A DNA stretch of 64,000 bases from Acidobacteriota bacterium (GCA_021780415.1 JAJXYW010000055.1:1-64000); one strand, 5' to 3'. Numbered from the stretch's first letter, positions 18,957 through 27,408 are shown. The notes: generated by a model not told the origin, from the letters alone. Numbers and translations: made by a program.

Positions 18957-21049
18957 ATATTTTGACGAAGTGGCTGCGCTCGTATTTGCCTGAACTTGCG
19001 GTGGACGATCGCCAGCTTGCGGAAGATTTGACGCTGCGCGGCATCGCCGTTGAGGGCGAGTTCGACGCGGCGTGCGGCGGTCGTCTGTATGAGATGGACA
19101 TCACGACCAACCGCGTGGATGCGATGAATCATTATGGCGTCGCGCGTGAGGCTGCGGCGATTTATGACGTCGCGCTGAAGCCGTTGAGTGAGAGCATTGG
19201 CGCGGCGGTGGTGGAGACGAAGCCGGGTGCGGGGTTTCCGGTTCGCATTGAGGCGCGTGATTTGTGCGGACGGTTTACGGCGCGGGTGATTCGCGGCGTG
19301 AGCGTCGGGCCGAGTGCGGGATTGATTGCGGAATATTTTGCGGCGCTGGGACAGAAGCCGATTTCGGCACCGGTGGATGTGACGAACTTCGGTTGGCTGG
19401 CAATGGGGCAGCCAACGCATGTGTTCGATCTGGACAAGGTTGTCGGCGGGATTGTGGTGCGGCGGGCGCACGCAGGCGAGAAGCTGGCGCTGCTCGATGG
19501 TACGGAGAAGACGCTGGTTGCGGACGACCTGGTGATTGCTGATGAGGTGAAGGCGCTGGGGCTCGCGGGCGTGATGGGTGGGTGGGAGTCGCGGGTAACC
19601 GAGGAGACGAAAAATATTCTGGTCGAAGCAGCGTGGTTCGATCCGGCGGCGATTCGGGCGAGCTCGCGGCGGCATGGCTTGCATACGGACGCGAGTCATC
19701 GGTTTGAGCGCGGTGCGGATTTCGATGCGGCCCCGCTGGCGAATCATCTGGTAACGCGGATGGTGGTGGAGCAGAGCGGCGGCGAGGTGGTGGGTCCGCT
19801 GGTGGACGTGGTGGTTGCGGAGTGGGCGGCGAAGACCGCGCAGCGCAAGGCGATTTCGCTGAAGGTGAGCGAGGTCGAGCGGCATCTGGGCACGACAGCC
19901 GATGGGTTGGGGATCGGCGAGGCGGTGGTTGCGCAGTATCTGAGTGCGCTGGGATGCGTGATGACGCAGACTTCGGCGGGCGAGTATGCGGTGAAGCTGC
20001 CGAGCTGGCGGTTGGACCTGGAGCGCGAGATTGACTTGATTGAAGAGGTGGCGCGCGTCTACGGGTACAACCGGTTTGCGGATACGCTGCCGAGCTTTGC
20101 AGGGGCGGTGCGGGAGTTGCCGCATGCGCTGCACGAGGCGACGATTCGCGAGACGCTGCGTGGGATGGGATGGTCGGAGGCGATCTCGAGTACGTTTACT
20201 TCCGCGGAAGAAGCGGCGGTGTTTGGCGGTGCGTTGGGTGGGGTAGCGATTGGGAATCCGTTGAGTGCGGAGGCAGGAATGCTGCGTCCATCGCTGGCGC
20301 CGGGTATGGCGACGATGCTGGCGCATAATCTGCATCGGGATGTGAGCAGCGTGCGGTTGTTTGAGATGGGCACGGTGTTTGGTGGATCGACGGCCGAGGT
20401 GAAGGAGAAGGTTGGGCTGGCGCTGGGAGCGACTGGCGCGGCGGTGGCAACCGCGTTGTTCAAGGCCGACGATGCGCTGTTCTATGAGACCAAGGGCGCG
20501 ATCGAGGCGCTGCTGCAAAAGTTCGAGGGCGCGGTTGGCTTTGATACGAATGCGCTGCCGGCGTGGATTGCGGCAGGACGTGGAGCGAGGGTGCTGCTGG
20601 GCGGCGAGGCGGTTGCGGTGTTTGGAGAGTTGAGTGCGACGGAGTTGCAGTCGCGCAAACTGCGGCAGCCGTGCGTGATTGCGACCATCGATGCGCAGCG
20701 GTTGTTCGAGACGAAGCTACGCCAGCCGGTGTCGCGGGAGTTGTCGCGGTTCCAGGCGGTGGAGAGAGATTTTTCGTTTGTGTTTCCGGATGCGGTGACG
20801 TGGGCGACGATTGAGGCTGCGTTACATAGGGAAAGTGCGGGGTTGAAGCCGGATGAGTTGCGCAGTGTGCTCCCGGTGGAGATCTTCCGCGATGCGAAGG
20901 GAAAGTCAATTGCGGCGGGATCGTATTCGCTGCTGCTGCGGGTGGTGTTTCAGTCGCACGAGCGGACCTTGACGGAGGAAGAGATCACGCGCTGGTCGGA
21001 GTGGGTGGTGGCGCAACTGACGGGACTGGGCGGGACGCAAAGAGCCTGA
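18953..21049 (+). CDS. pheT: Phenylalanyl-tRNA synthetase beta subunit, short form lacking the OB-fold domain
   Basis: The GTG start overlaps the pheS stop by four bases, indicating translational coupling. At 698 residues it is about 90-100 shorter than the usual beta chain. The B1 region (ILTKWLRSYLPELAVDDRQLAEDLTLRGIAVEGE) runs straight into YEMDITTNRVDAMNHYGVAREAAAIYD, so the EMAP/tRNA-binding OB-fold normally inserted there is missing. B3/B4 editing-site segments (RRAHAGEKLALLDGTEKTL, LAGVMGG), B5, and the C-terminal FDX-ACB domain (FQAVERDFSFVF...SLLLRVVFQSHERTLTEEEI) are present. The B3/B4 region suggests that mischarged-Tyr editing is kept. Confidence 0.95.
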   Translation: MNILTKWLRSYLPELAVDDRQLAEDLTLRGIAVEGEFDAACGGRLYEMDITTNRVDAMNHYGVAREAAAIYDVALKPLSESIGAAVVETKPGAGFPVRIEARDLCGRFTARVIRGVSVGPSAGLIAEYFAALGQKPISAPVDVTNFGWLAMGQPTHVFDLDKVVGGIVVRRAHAGEKLALLDGTEKTLVADDLVIADEVKALGLAGVMGGWESRVTEETKNILVEAAWFDPAAIRASSRRHGLHTDASHRFERGADFDAAPLANHLVTRMVVEQSGGEVVGPLVDVVVAEWAAKTAQRKAISLKVSEVERHLGTTADGLGIGEAVVAQYLSALGCVMTQTSAGEYAVKLPSWRLDLEREIDLIEEVARVYGYNRFADTLPSFAGAVRELPHALHEATIRETLRGMGWSEAISSTFTSAEEAAVFGGALGGVAIGNPLSAEAGMLRPSLAPGMATMLAHNLHRDVSSVRLFEMGTVFGGSTAEVKEKVGLALGATGAAVATALFKADDALFYETKGAIEALLQKFEGAVGFDTNALPAWIAAGRGARVLLGGEAVAVFGELSATELQSRKLRQPCVIATIDAQRLFETKLRQPVSRELSRFQAVERDFSFVFPDAVTWATIEAALHRESAGLKPDELRSVLPVEIFRDAKGKSIAAGSYSLLLRVVFQSHERTLTEEEITRWSEWVVAQLTGLGGTQRA

Positions 21050-21115
21050 GCGGCTGCAACGCGCAGCACGAAAGTCGCGGCTTGCGGAGAGCGCAGCGAA
21101 CAAAAGGGAATTCAG

Positions 21116-21140
21116 GTATATACCCCTGCGGGGTATATAC
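21116..21140. promoter_or_regulatory. Perfect 11-bp inverted repeat between pheT and the zap genes
   Basis: GTATATACCCC (21116-21126), loop TGC, GGGGTATATAC (21130-21140) is a perfect hairpin or dyad. No T-run follows, so it is not a classical intrinsic terminator. A TATACT (-10 candidate, 21163-21168) lies about 43 bases before the next start codon, so the dyad could be an operator near a -35 region. Which role it has cannot be decided by eye. Confidence 0.5.
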
Positions 21141-21210
21141 GAAAATCCTCCGCACTGCGTCCTATACTTCGAGATGAGAAGGGCGTCCAGACGCCTTGAA
21201 GGAGCAGCAC

Positions 21211-21540
21211 ATGGGATCCGCAAGTATCAGTGTCGATGAGTTTCAGGCGCTGGAGCAGAAGGTGCTTCAGACCGTCGAACTGATCAAGAGAGAGCGCGAG
21301 GCAAGAGCCACGGCAGAGGCCGCACGCGCTGCGGCTGAGGCCGAAATCGCCGCTACAAAGGCTGAGCTTGCTGCGCGCAAAGACGAGTTGACGCTGCGCG
21401 GCCAGGAGATTGTTGCGCTGCGACAGGAGTTGGCGGCCTCCGGCGATGCGCAGGGTGAGATTCAAAGCCTGCAGCGAGAGCGCGAGGCGGTTCGGCTGCG
21501 CGTGGAGAAGATGCTGGCGAGTATTGAAGAAGTGGTTTAG
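21211..21540 (+). CDS. Small coiled-coil protein, possibly ZapB-like
   Basis: The 109-residue product from the ATG at 21211 (AAGGAG six bases upstream) is almost entirely one charged heptad-type helix: VDEFQALEQKVLQTVELIKRERE, then Ala/Glu/Lys repeats, ending LQREREAVRLRVEKMLASIEEVV. It immediately precedes a ZapA gene, with 11 bases or more between them depending on the ZapA start. ZapA-ZapB pairs bundle FtsZ filaments at the division site, and ZapB is itself a pure coiled coil. The ZapB-like role is inferred from neighbour and shape, not from a recognised motif. Confidence 0.7.
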   Translation: MGSASISVDEFQALEQKVLQTVELIKREREARATAEAARAAAEAEIAATKAELAARKDELTLRGQEIVALRQELAASGDAQGEIQSLQREREAVRLRVEKMLASIEEVV

Positions 21541-21551
21541 CAGCGCGTCGT

Positions 21552-21983
21552 TTGAGTGTGCAGGCGCGGAGCCGGAATGAGGCAGGAGCGGTAGTGGCAG
21601 AGATGCAGCAAAGAAGTGCGGCGGAGATCTCGCGGGCGGAGTTGGAGGCGCGCGATGGTGGGGCCGTGGTTGTTGATATATATGATCAGATCTATCAACT
21701 GCGCGGTGTGAATTCGGAGTATATCGAACGGCTGGCGTCGGTGGTGGACTCGAAGATGCGGGCAGTGTCGGCGCATGGAGCGACGGTGGATTCGCTGCGC
21801 GTGGCGGTGCTGGCTGCGCTGAATCTGGCGGATGAGCTGGTGACGCTGCGGGGGCGATACGAGGCGCTGAGCGCGACCCTGGAGGCGAGCCGTCAGACTG
21901 CGGCGCAGAGCGCGGTGCGGTCGCGTGCGGGGTCGCTGATGGGCATGCTGGACGCGGTGCTCGAAGAACGCAAGGCTGGCTGA
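21552..21983 (+). CDS. zapA: Cell division protein ZapA family
   Basis: The core VVVDIYDQIYQLRGVNSEYIERLASVVDSKMRAVSA....DSLRVAVLAALNLADEL is a clear ZapA signature (residues about 38-100): a short beta segment, Y.LRG, EYI..LA..VD.KMR, then LAALNLADEL. ZapA binds and cross-links FtsZ protofilaments. After the core comes a helical tail. The longest form starts at TTG 21552; GTG at 21594 has AGGAG five bases upstream and is a strong alternative, leaving a 129-residue protein. ATG 21603 is a third option. It lies downstream of pheT and the coiled-coil gene in the same direction. Confidence 0.85.
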   Translation: MSVQARSRNEAGAVVAEMQQRSAAEISRAELEARDGGAVVVDIYDQIYQLRGVNSEYIERLASVVDSKMRAVSAHGATVDSLRVAVLAALNLADELVTLRGRYEALSATLEASRQTAAQSAVRSRAGSLMGMLDAVLEERKAG

Positions 21984-22112
21984 GGCAGAACGCGGAGCGA
22001 GCCGAGGCTGCGACGTGGGACGAAGCATTCCGGGAAATCTTCTTGATCTGGACGTCATCCTGCCGGATGATAGGATGCACGCGAAGGCTGGTGCTTCGTT
22101 CGGAGTGTCTGC

Positions 22113-23201
22113 GTGCTGCTGAAGATCGTTGCTTTTGCGATGGCTGTCGGGCTGCTCGTGATGCCGCCGACGCTGGCACATGCGCAGGCTGCTGCTGCGG
22201 CTGATGATTATCACGCGAATCCAAAGTTTATTGCGGCGGTGAAGGAAGCGCGGCAGATGGAGCACGAGAAGCGCGCGGGCTTCGCGGCCGATGCGTACAG
22301 GAAGGCGAACAAGATTGCCGGTGGACGATGCGTGGAGTGCGTTGAGGGCCTCTACGATGTGCAGATGATGGGCGGCAGCTACAAGGACGCGATGGCCACG
22401 GCCAAGCAGATGGAGGCCATGGCGACGACGCCGATGGTGAAGTCGGTGGCGGCGTACGACCGCGGGCGCGCGATGGTGGCCAGTGGAGCGGAGAAGCTGA
22501 AGCCCGAGCAGTTGGAGGAGGCGCGCGCAGCTTTTCAGGAGGCGGTGGATCTGTATCCTGCAAACCTGGCGGCTCTGTTCAATGATGGCGTGATGCTGGC
22601 GCGGTTAGGCAGGATGGACGAGGCGCGCAAGGACTTCCAGCAGTGCCTGGGGGGTTTGAAGCCCGGGAATCCGGCACGGCTGCGCGTGGAACACTTTGCC
22701 GACGACCCTGAGCTGGCGACGCACCGGATGGCTCCGGCGTTTGAGGTGACTGCGCTCAATGGAGCGAAGTTTAATCTCGACGCGATGGGGGGGCGCGTGG
22801 TGCTGATCGACTTCTGGGCGACGTGGTGCGGACCATGCAACGAAGAACTTCCGCACCTGCGCAGGATTGCGAAGGAGTTTGCGGATGATCCGTTTGTGAT
22901 GATCAGCGTGAGCTGGGATGAAGATGAGGCGAGGTGGAAGGAGTTCATCGAGAAGAATGGCATGACGTGGGTGCAGTATCGCGACGCAGACCACAGGCTG
23001 GCGAATGAGTTTGGCGTGACGGCGATACCGCACTACTTCACGATTGACTCGGATGGGGTGCTGACGTCGGAGATGATAGGCTCGGGGTCGGATGTGGAGG
23101 GCAAGCTGAGGAAACTGATTGCGAAGGCGCGGGAAGCGAAGGCGGTGGCGCGGACAGATGGACCTCCGACGAGTGGGGTGACGGCGGCGCCCGGAAATTA
23201 G
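22113..23201 (+). CDS. Exported TPR plus thioredoxin-fold (TlpA/ResA-like) protein
   Basis: The GTG start has GGAG seven bases upstream and opens a signal peptide (MLLKIVAFAMAVGLLVMPPTLAHAQ). The 362-residue protein has an N-terminal TPR-like helical region (residues about 40-200, with ALFNDGVMLARLGRMDEARKDFQQCL), then a thioredoxin domain (about 215-340) with VVLIDFWATWCGPCNEELPHLRRIAKEF. The WCGPC pair is the redox site, and FGVTAIPHYFTID supplies the cis-Pro. Such proteins reduce periplasmic disulfides, for example in cytochrome c maturation. The TPR part suggests a bound partner. A CVEC pair near residue 75 is an extra Cys pair of unknown use. Confidence 0.85.
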   Translation: MLLKIVAFAMAVGLLVMPPTLAHAQAAAAADDYHANPKFIAAVKEARQMEHEKRAGFAADAYRKANKIAGGRCVECVEGLYDVQMMGGSYKDAMATAKQMEAMATTPMVKSVAAYDRGRAMVASGAEKLKPEQLEEARAAFQEAVDLYPANLAALFNDGVMLARLGRMDEARKDFQQCLGGLKPGNPARLRVEHFADDPELATHRMAPAFEVTALNGAKFNLDAMGGRVVLIDFWATWCGPCNEELPHLRRIAKEFADDPFVMISVSWDEDEARWKEFIEKNGMTWVQYRDADHRLANEFGVTAIPHYFTIDSDGVLTSEMIGSGSDVEGKLRKLIAKAREAKAVARTDGPPTSGVTAAPGN

Positions 23202-23216
23202 CCTGCGTGGCGCGAG

Positions 23217-23245
23217 TTGCGGAATCGGCGCTTCCCGGATAGCAT
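23217..23245 (+). promoter_or_regulatory. Promoter of the probable 6S RNA
   Basis: TTGCGG (-35, 23217-23222) and TAGCAT (-10, 23240-23245) are exactly 17 bases apart. The -10 ends seven bases before the predicted RNA 5' end at 23253, the spacing expected of a housekeeping sigma-factor promoter. Confidence 0.6.
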
Positions 23246-23252
23246 CCAACTT

Positions 23253-23447
23253 AGAGACCGGCCTGCAAAGCAGGTACGGAGAATACCGCAGGTTGAACCA
23301 ACATTCATTGAACAGGGTTTCAGCTCGTATACATGGCTTGGTGTGCTAGGTCCGCCAGTCCGGAAAGCCTAAAGAGCCACGGCTGGAGCCCACCGCTTAA
23401 CGCGGGTTCACCTGCGCCTCACTGTACGGCCCAGCGGGTCGGTCTTT
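23253..23447 (+). ncRNA. ssrS: Probable 6S RNA
   Basis: The 314-bp gap between the thioredoxin and Lgt-like genes folds by hand into the 6S RNA plan. A 14-bp closing stem pairs 23253-23266 with 23434-23447. An internal stem pairs GCAGGTTGAACC (23288-23299, one bulged U) with GGTTCACCTGC (23405-23415). An open bubble lies around AACATTCATTGAACA and CCGCTTAACGC, then an apical arm begins GGGTTTCAGCT and closes with GGCTGGAGCCC. The length, about 195 nt, is right. 6S RNA binds housekeeping RNA polymerase as a promoter mimic. In proteobacteria ssrS lies downstream of zapA; here zapA is one gene upstream, which supports the call. Identification is by hand-folding and synteny. Confidence 0.78.
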
Positions 23448-23515
23448 ACTAATTTGCTAAGTGCAGTGATTGGGATTCACGTTCGCGTGGCTGGGGTGGT
23501 GGGCTCGCGCCGCGT

Positions 23516-24310
23516 ATGCTCGAAGAGGTGAGCGAGTTTCTTCCATCGACGATGATGTGGCAGCCAGCGATGCTTCTGGTTCGCGGCGTGCTGCGCGTGG
23601 GGATGCTGCGGCTGTCGGTGTATGGGCTGTGCGCTGCCGTGGGGTTGATTGCCGCGCTGTGGCTGAGCCAGAAGACTGCAAAGCTGGTGGGGCTGGGCGC
23701 AGAGCAGATGTGGGATGCGGGCTGGTTTGCGGTGACGGCGGCCTTTGTGATCTCGCGGCTGCTGCTGATCGTTGGCGACGTGCGCGGGTTTCTGCGTCTG
23801 CCGCTGGTAATGCTGATGCTGCCGTCGTTTACCTATGGCGACATGGTGCTGACGGGGGTAGCGATCGTGGTGTACCTGAGATGGAAGCGGCTGCCGATGC
23901 TGAACGTGATGGATGCGTGGGCTCCGTGTGCCGCGGTAGTGGCGGCGGCGCTGAGCCTGGGACGATTCTTCGAGGGAACGAACCAGGGGATGCCAACGAG
24001 CCTGCCGTGGGGGCCGGTAGTGCCGGGCAGTGCGGGGTTGATGCATCTGCATCCGGTGCAAATGTACGCAACGCTGGCGGCGGCGGTGCTGATGGTGGTG
24101 CTGATGTGGATGCTGCAGCGGCGGCGGCGGGCTGGAGTCGTGGCGGCGGCGGCGCTGGTGGCGGGGGGAGCGGTGACGTTCCTGCTCGACATGATCACGC
24201 AGCCGTTTGAGATGAGCGGCCATGCGTGGCTCGATCCGGCGCAGTGGATTGCGCTGGGGGCGATGGTCGCGGGGTCGTTGATGCTTATATTTTTGAAGGA
24301 GCTTGCTTAA
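23516..24310 (+). CDS. Lgt-like membrane protein (divergent prolipoprotein diacylglyceryl transferase family)
   Basis: This 264-residue polytopic protein has about seven hydrophobic helices. It resembles Lgt in RLSVYGLCAAVGLIAALWLS near the N-terminus, SLGRFFEGTNQGMPTSLPWG in the middle, and LHPVQMYATLAAAVL, the conserved HP.Q.Y segment. Canonical Lgt transfers diacylglycerol from phosphatidylglycerol to lipobox Cys. The HGG segment with its essential His appears to be replaced here by PSFTYGDMVLTG, so activity is doubtful and this may be a paralogue with another role. It overlaps the next gene by one base (TAATG), so the two are probably cotranscribed. Confidence 0.7.
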   Translation: MLEEVSEFLPSTMMWQPAMLLVRGVLRVGMLRLSVYGLCAAVGLIAALWLSQKTAKLVGLGAEQMWDAGWFAVTAAFVISRLLLIVGDVRGFLRLPLVMLMLPSFTYGDMVLTGVAIVVYLRWKRLPMLNVMDAWAPCAAVVAAALSLGRFFEGTNQGMPTSLPWGPVVPGSAGLMHLHPVQMYATLAAAVLMVVLMWMLQRRRRAGVVAAAALVAGGAVTFLLDMITQPFEMSGHAWLDPAQWIALGAMVAGSLMLIFLKELA

Positions 24311-25644
24311 TGCCATCGCAGAATATGTTGCCCAAAGGGAAGAGACGGCAGACGGTGAAGCACGAGTACCGGGCGCAGCGTACGCTGGCGCAGGAGCGCG
24401 AAGCGGCCCTGCGGGCTGCGGGTGTGGTTGAGGAGGAAAGCGCGCCGGAGACAGGCTACGTGACGGAGGCAGAGCTGCCGCGCTCGCCATTTGCGGGGAT
24501 TCCGGGGCTTGTGACGAGCGGGCCGAGTGGCGGCAAGCATCCGCAGGAGGAGCAGTCTGCGCGGCGCTATCCGGCTCCGAAGGTGTACGTGGAGGAGCGC
24601 GAGATTCAGGTGCTGGACGATCTCGAGGCCGAGGACGGAGTTCGCAGTTTTGCGGCGGAAGACGCCGCTGCCGGGATGAGGCTCGATGCGTATCTGGCCA
24701 AGGCGCTTCCGGAGGTCAGCAGGGCGCGCGTGGTGTTGATGATCGAAGGCGGGCAGGTGGTGGTAAACGGCGAGCCTGCCCGCGCGAAGCAGAAGCTGAA
24801 GGGCGGAGAGTTGATCGAGATCGAGGGCGATCCACGACCCGCGCCGCTGCATGCGACTCCGGAAGATATTCCGCTGACGATGGTGTATGAGGATGAGGAT
24901 CTGGCGGTGGTCGACAAAGCTGCGGGGATGATGGTGCATGCGGGCTCGGGCGCGGCGGAGCATAATCGCGGGACACTGGTGAATGCGCTGCTGTTTCACT
25001 TCAGTGACGGTCTGAGCGAGGTGGGCGGAGCGCTGCGGCCGGGCATCGTGCATCGGCTGGACAAGCAGACCAGTGGGCTGATTGTGGTGGCCAAGAACGA
25101 TGTGACGCATCGCAAGCTGAGCGAGATGTTCTCCGAACGGCGGCTGCGCAAGACGTACATCGCTCTGGTGCATGGGGACGTGAACGAGGATGAGGGAACA
25201 ATCCAATTGCCGATCAGCCGTGATCTGGTGCGGCGCATCCGCATGACGACGAAACGCGCGGGCGGACGGAGCGCAGTCTCGCACTGGAAGGTGCTGGAGC
25301 GGGTGCAGGGAAGGTTCGGGAAGTTTACGTTGCTCGAGGTGCGGATTGAGACGGGGCGGACGCACCAGATCCGCGTGCACATGCAGGCGATCGGACATCC
25401 GGTTGTGGGTGATTTTCTGTACGGAGCTCCGCACCGAATGTATCCGATGGTGGCTGCGGAGGGTGGGCTGAAGAGCCGCCCGGCCGCGTCGCGCAGCGAG
25501 GAGGAGAGTCTGACGCTGGATCGCAACTTCCTACATGCGGCGGAGTTGGAGTTCTTGCATCCGCGCACGGGGAAATCGTTGGCGTTGCGCTCGGAACTTC
25601 CGGAGGAGTTGACGGAGTTGCTGGAGCAGCTTCGGCAGGTGTGA
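24310..25644 (+). CDS. RluA/RluD-family pseudouridine synthase with N-terminal extension
   Basis: The start ATG shares one base with the previous stop, and AAGGAG lies eight bases upstream. The 444-residue protein has a basic N-terminal extension of about 115 residues (LPKGKRRQTVKHEYRAQRTL, partly disordered), an S4 RNA-binding domain (GMRLDAYLAKALPEVSRARVVLMIEGGQVVVNG), then the synthase domain with LAVVDKAAGMMVHAGSG and the catalytic GIVHRLDKQTSGLIVVAKND, whose Asp is the nucleophile. HQIRVHMQAIGHPVVGDFLYG is the C-terminal signature. RluD-type enzymes modify 23S rRNA helix 69. The exact target is not fixed by sequence, and the extension is unusual. Confidence 0.9.
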   Translation: MPSQNMLPKGKRRQTVKHEYRAQRTLAQEREAALRAAGVVEEESAPETGYVTEAELPRSPFAGIPGLVTSGPSGGKHPQEEQSARRYPAPKVYVEEREIQVLDDLEAEDGVRSFAAEDAAAGMRLDAYLAKALPEVSRARVVLMIEGGQVVVNGEPARAKQKLKGGELIEIEGDPRPAPLHATPEDIPLTMVYEDEDLAVVDKAAGMMVHAGSGAAEHNRGTLVNALLFHFSDGLSEVGGALRPGIVHRLDKQTSGLIVVAKNDVTHRKLSEMFSERRLRKTYIALVHGDVNEDEGTIQLPISRDLVRRIRMTTKRAGGRSAVSHWKVLERVQGRFGKFTLLEVRIETGRTHQIRVHMQAIGHPVVGDFLYGAPHRMYPMVAAEGGLKSRPAASRSEEESLTLDRNFLHAAELEFLHPRTGKSLALRSELPEELTELLEQLRQV

Positions 25645-25666
25645 AGGATGAGCGAGAGGTCGGCGC

Positions 25667-26749
25667 ATGGGGCGTCCAATTGATACGATGGGAAGTATGA
25701 GAATCAGCAGAAACGGGGGATGGGCTGGCGTCGCGGTCGTGTGTGCCATGATCGCGCTAGGCGCTACGGCTCAGACTTCGGCCCAGACCGCAGCCCAGAC
25801 TTCGACCCAGACCACGCCACCGCAACCCGCAGCGCAGGCTTCGGCGCAACAGACGACAGCCGCACCGGCGCAACAGACGCCGCCGCCGGCTGAGGAAGCA
25901 CTGCCGCAGGCTCCGACTCTGCAACTGTTCTCGCGTGAGGTCGATCTCTTCTTCGCCGTAACGGACAAGCATGGGAACTTCGTCACCGGGCTGCAGCAGC
26001 AGAACTTCGGCCTGCTCGACGACGGACGGCCGCCTGAGCGCGTGATCCGTTTTGTGCAGCAGACAAATCTGCCACTGCGGCTGGGCATCATGATTGACAC
26101 GTCGAGCTCGATCCGCCAGCGCTTTCCGTTTGAGCAGCAGGCCGCGATCGACTTTCTGTTGCAGGTGATGCATCCGGTGGACCGGGCATTTGTCGAGGGC
26201 TTTGATGTGCAGACCGACATCGAGCAGGACTTCACCAACCGCATTGATCTGCTGGACAGCGGCATCAGCCGGCTGCGCCCGGGCGGCGGAACGGCACTGT
26301 ACGATTCGCTGTATAAGACCTGCCGCGACCAGATGCTGACGCTGCAACAGACCGCCGATGTGCGCAAGGCGATGATCCTGGTCTCCGACGGCGATGACGA
26401 TTACAGCCGGGCCACCGAGGATGACGCGATCAAGATGTGCCAGCGCGCCGAGACGATTGTGTATACCATCAGCACCAACACCGGCCCAAGTCGGGACAAG
26501 GGCGATGATGTGCTGTTGCGGATCTCGGATGCGACAGGTGGACGGGCGTTCTTTCCGAAGCGGATCGACGATGTTTCCGAGGGCTTTCTGAATATCGAAG
26601 CCGAGCTGCGCAGCCAGTATTCGCTGGTCTACGTTCCGGCGAACTTCAAGCAGGATGGGTCGTTCCGGACCATCTATCTGCAGTGCCTGGACCCGCGCTA
26701 CACGGTGCGGGCGAAGAAGGGCTACTTTGCGCCCAGGCCGCCGGAGTAG
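25667..26749 (+). CDS. Acidobacterial-type VWFA-related secreted protein
   Basis: The 360-residue protein has a signal peptide, then a Gln/Thr/Pro/Ala-rich linker (TAQTSAQTAAQTSTQ and on), then a domain with LFFAVTDKHGNFVTGLQQQNFGLLDDGRPPERVIRFVQQTNLPLRLGIMIDTSSSIRQRF. DTSSS is the MIDAS metal site of a von Willebrand A domain, followed by the Asp of VSDGDDDYSR. The C-terminal ELRSQYSLVYVP...RTIYLQC....YTVRAKKGYFAP is the signature of the VWFA-related family very abundant in Acidobacteria. Function is unknown; adhesion or protein binding is likely. Starts at 25667, 25688 and 25697 are all possible; the first has GAGAGG at a reasonable distance. Confidence 0.88.
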   Translation: MGRPIDTMGSMRISRNGGWAGVAVVCAMIALGATAQTSAQTAAQTSTQTTPPQPAAQASAQQTTAAPAQQTPPPAEEALPQAPTLQLFSREVDLFFAVTDKHGNFVTGLQQQNFGLLDDGRPPERVIRFVQQTNLPLRLGIMIDTSSSIRQRFPFEQQAAIDFLLQVMHPVDRAFVEGFDVQTDIEQDFTNRIDLLDSGISRLRPGGGTALYDSLYKTCRDQMLTLQQTADVRKAMILVSDGDDDYSRATEDDAIKMCQRAETIVYTISTNTGPSRDKGDDVLLRISDATGGRAFFPKRIDDVSEGFLNIEAELRSQYSLVYVPANFKQDGSFRTIYLQCLDPRYTVRAKKGYFAPRPPE

Positions 26750-26804
26750 CGGCCGACGCAACTTCCCGGGACAATATGGGGTCTATCCATGCAGCGAGGT
26801 TTCT

Positions 26805-27365
26805 ATGAAGCTGCGTGTTTGTAGCACCCTTTTGGCTGTGGTTCTTGTTGCGCCGCTTACGGCGTTTGCGCAGGAGCCCGCGGGCGTCGCCGATACGCTC
26901 CGGAATATGACCTCCGAGCCGGCAAACCACACGGCCTTCACATTCGATCGCGATATGCTGCAGTCGGCTGCCGGGTTTCTGAATGACGGCAAGGGGCCGC
27001 CGATGCAGCTCAACAGCATTACGGTTGAGAACTACCGGTATCACGAGCCGGCGTTTTATATTCCCGAGCGTATGCACGCTCTGGTGGCTACCTTTGGTGC
27101 GGCCGGGTGGAAGCACCTGGTGGATCAGCATGCGCCGCCGCGTGACGCCACGATGCCACAGCGGACACTCACCGACCTTTGGCTGCACTTCACTGGCGCG
27201 GACATCGACGACGTGATGGTGCTGCTGCGGGGTGGGAGGGAGATGACCGTCATTGAGCTTTCCGGCCAACTGCGGCCGCTCGACCTGGTGCATCTGAGCG
27301 GGCACTTCGGGATTCCGAAGGTCGATCCCGATGCGGTGATGGTTCCTGCGCCGCCGGGGAAGTAA
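26805..27365 (+). CDS. Small exported protein of unknown function
   Basis: The ATG at 26805 is preceded by GCGAGG and begins a signal peptide (MKLRVCSTLLAVVLVAPLTAFAQ). The mature protein of about 163 residues contains DRDMLQSAAGFLND, SITVENYRYHEPAFYIPERM, and FTGADIDDVMVLLRGGREMTVIELSGQLRPLDLVHLSGHFGIPKVD, which reads like one compact alpha/beta domain. It loosely resembles the DUF4252 style (a basic-aromatic strand followed by V.LR...E.TVI...G.L.P.DL..L), but I cannot assign it firmly. It follows the VWFA gene in the same direction and may be cotranscribed with it. Confidence 0.65.
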   Translation: MKLRVCSTLLAVVLVAPLTAFAQEPAGVADTLRNMTSEPANHTAFTFDRDMLQSAAGFLNDGKGPPMQLNSITVENYRYHEPAFYIPERMHALVATFGAAGWKHLVDQHAPPRDATMPQRTLTDLWLHFTGADIDDVMVLLRGGREMTVIELSGQLRPLDLVHLSGHFGIPKVDPDAVMVPAPPGK

Positions 27366-27368
27366 AGA

Positions 27369-27395
27369 CAGGGGATACAGGATAGAGCGTAGAGG
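27369..27395. repeat. GGATAGAG-type intergenic repeat
   Basis: This 27-base stretch starting CAGGGGATACAGGATAGAGC differs at one position from 11623-11649 inside mnmG. It fills the short convergent gap between the exported protein and adenosine deaminase genes. The gap otherwise has no visible terminator hairpin. Confidence 0.75.
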
Positions 27396-27408
27396 ATAGA
27401 GGGCGCGG

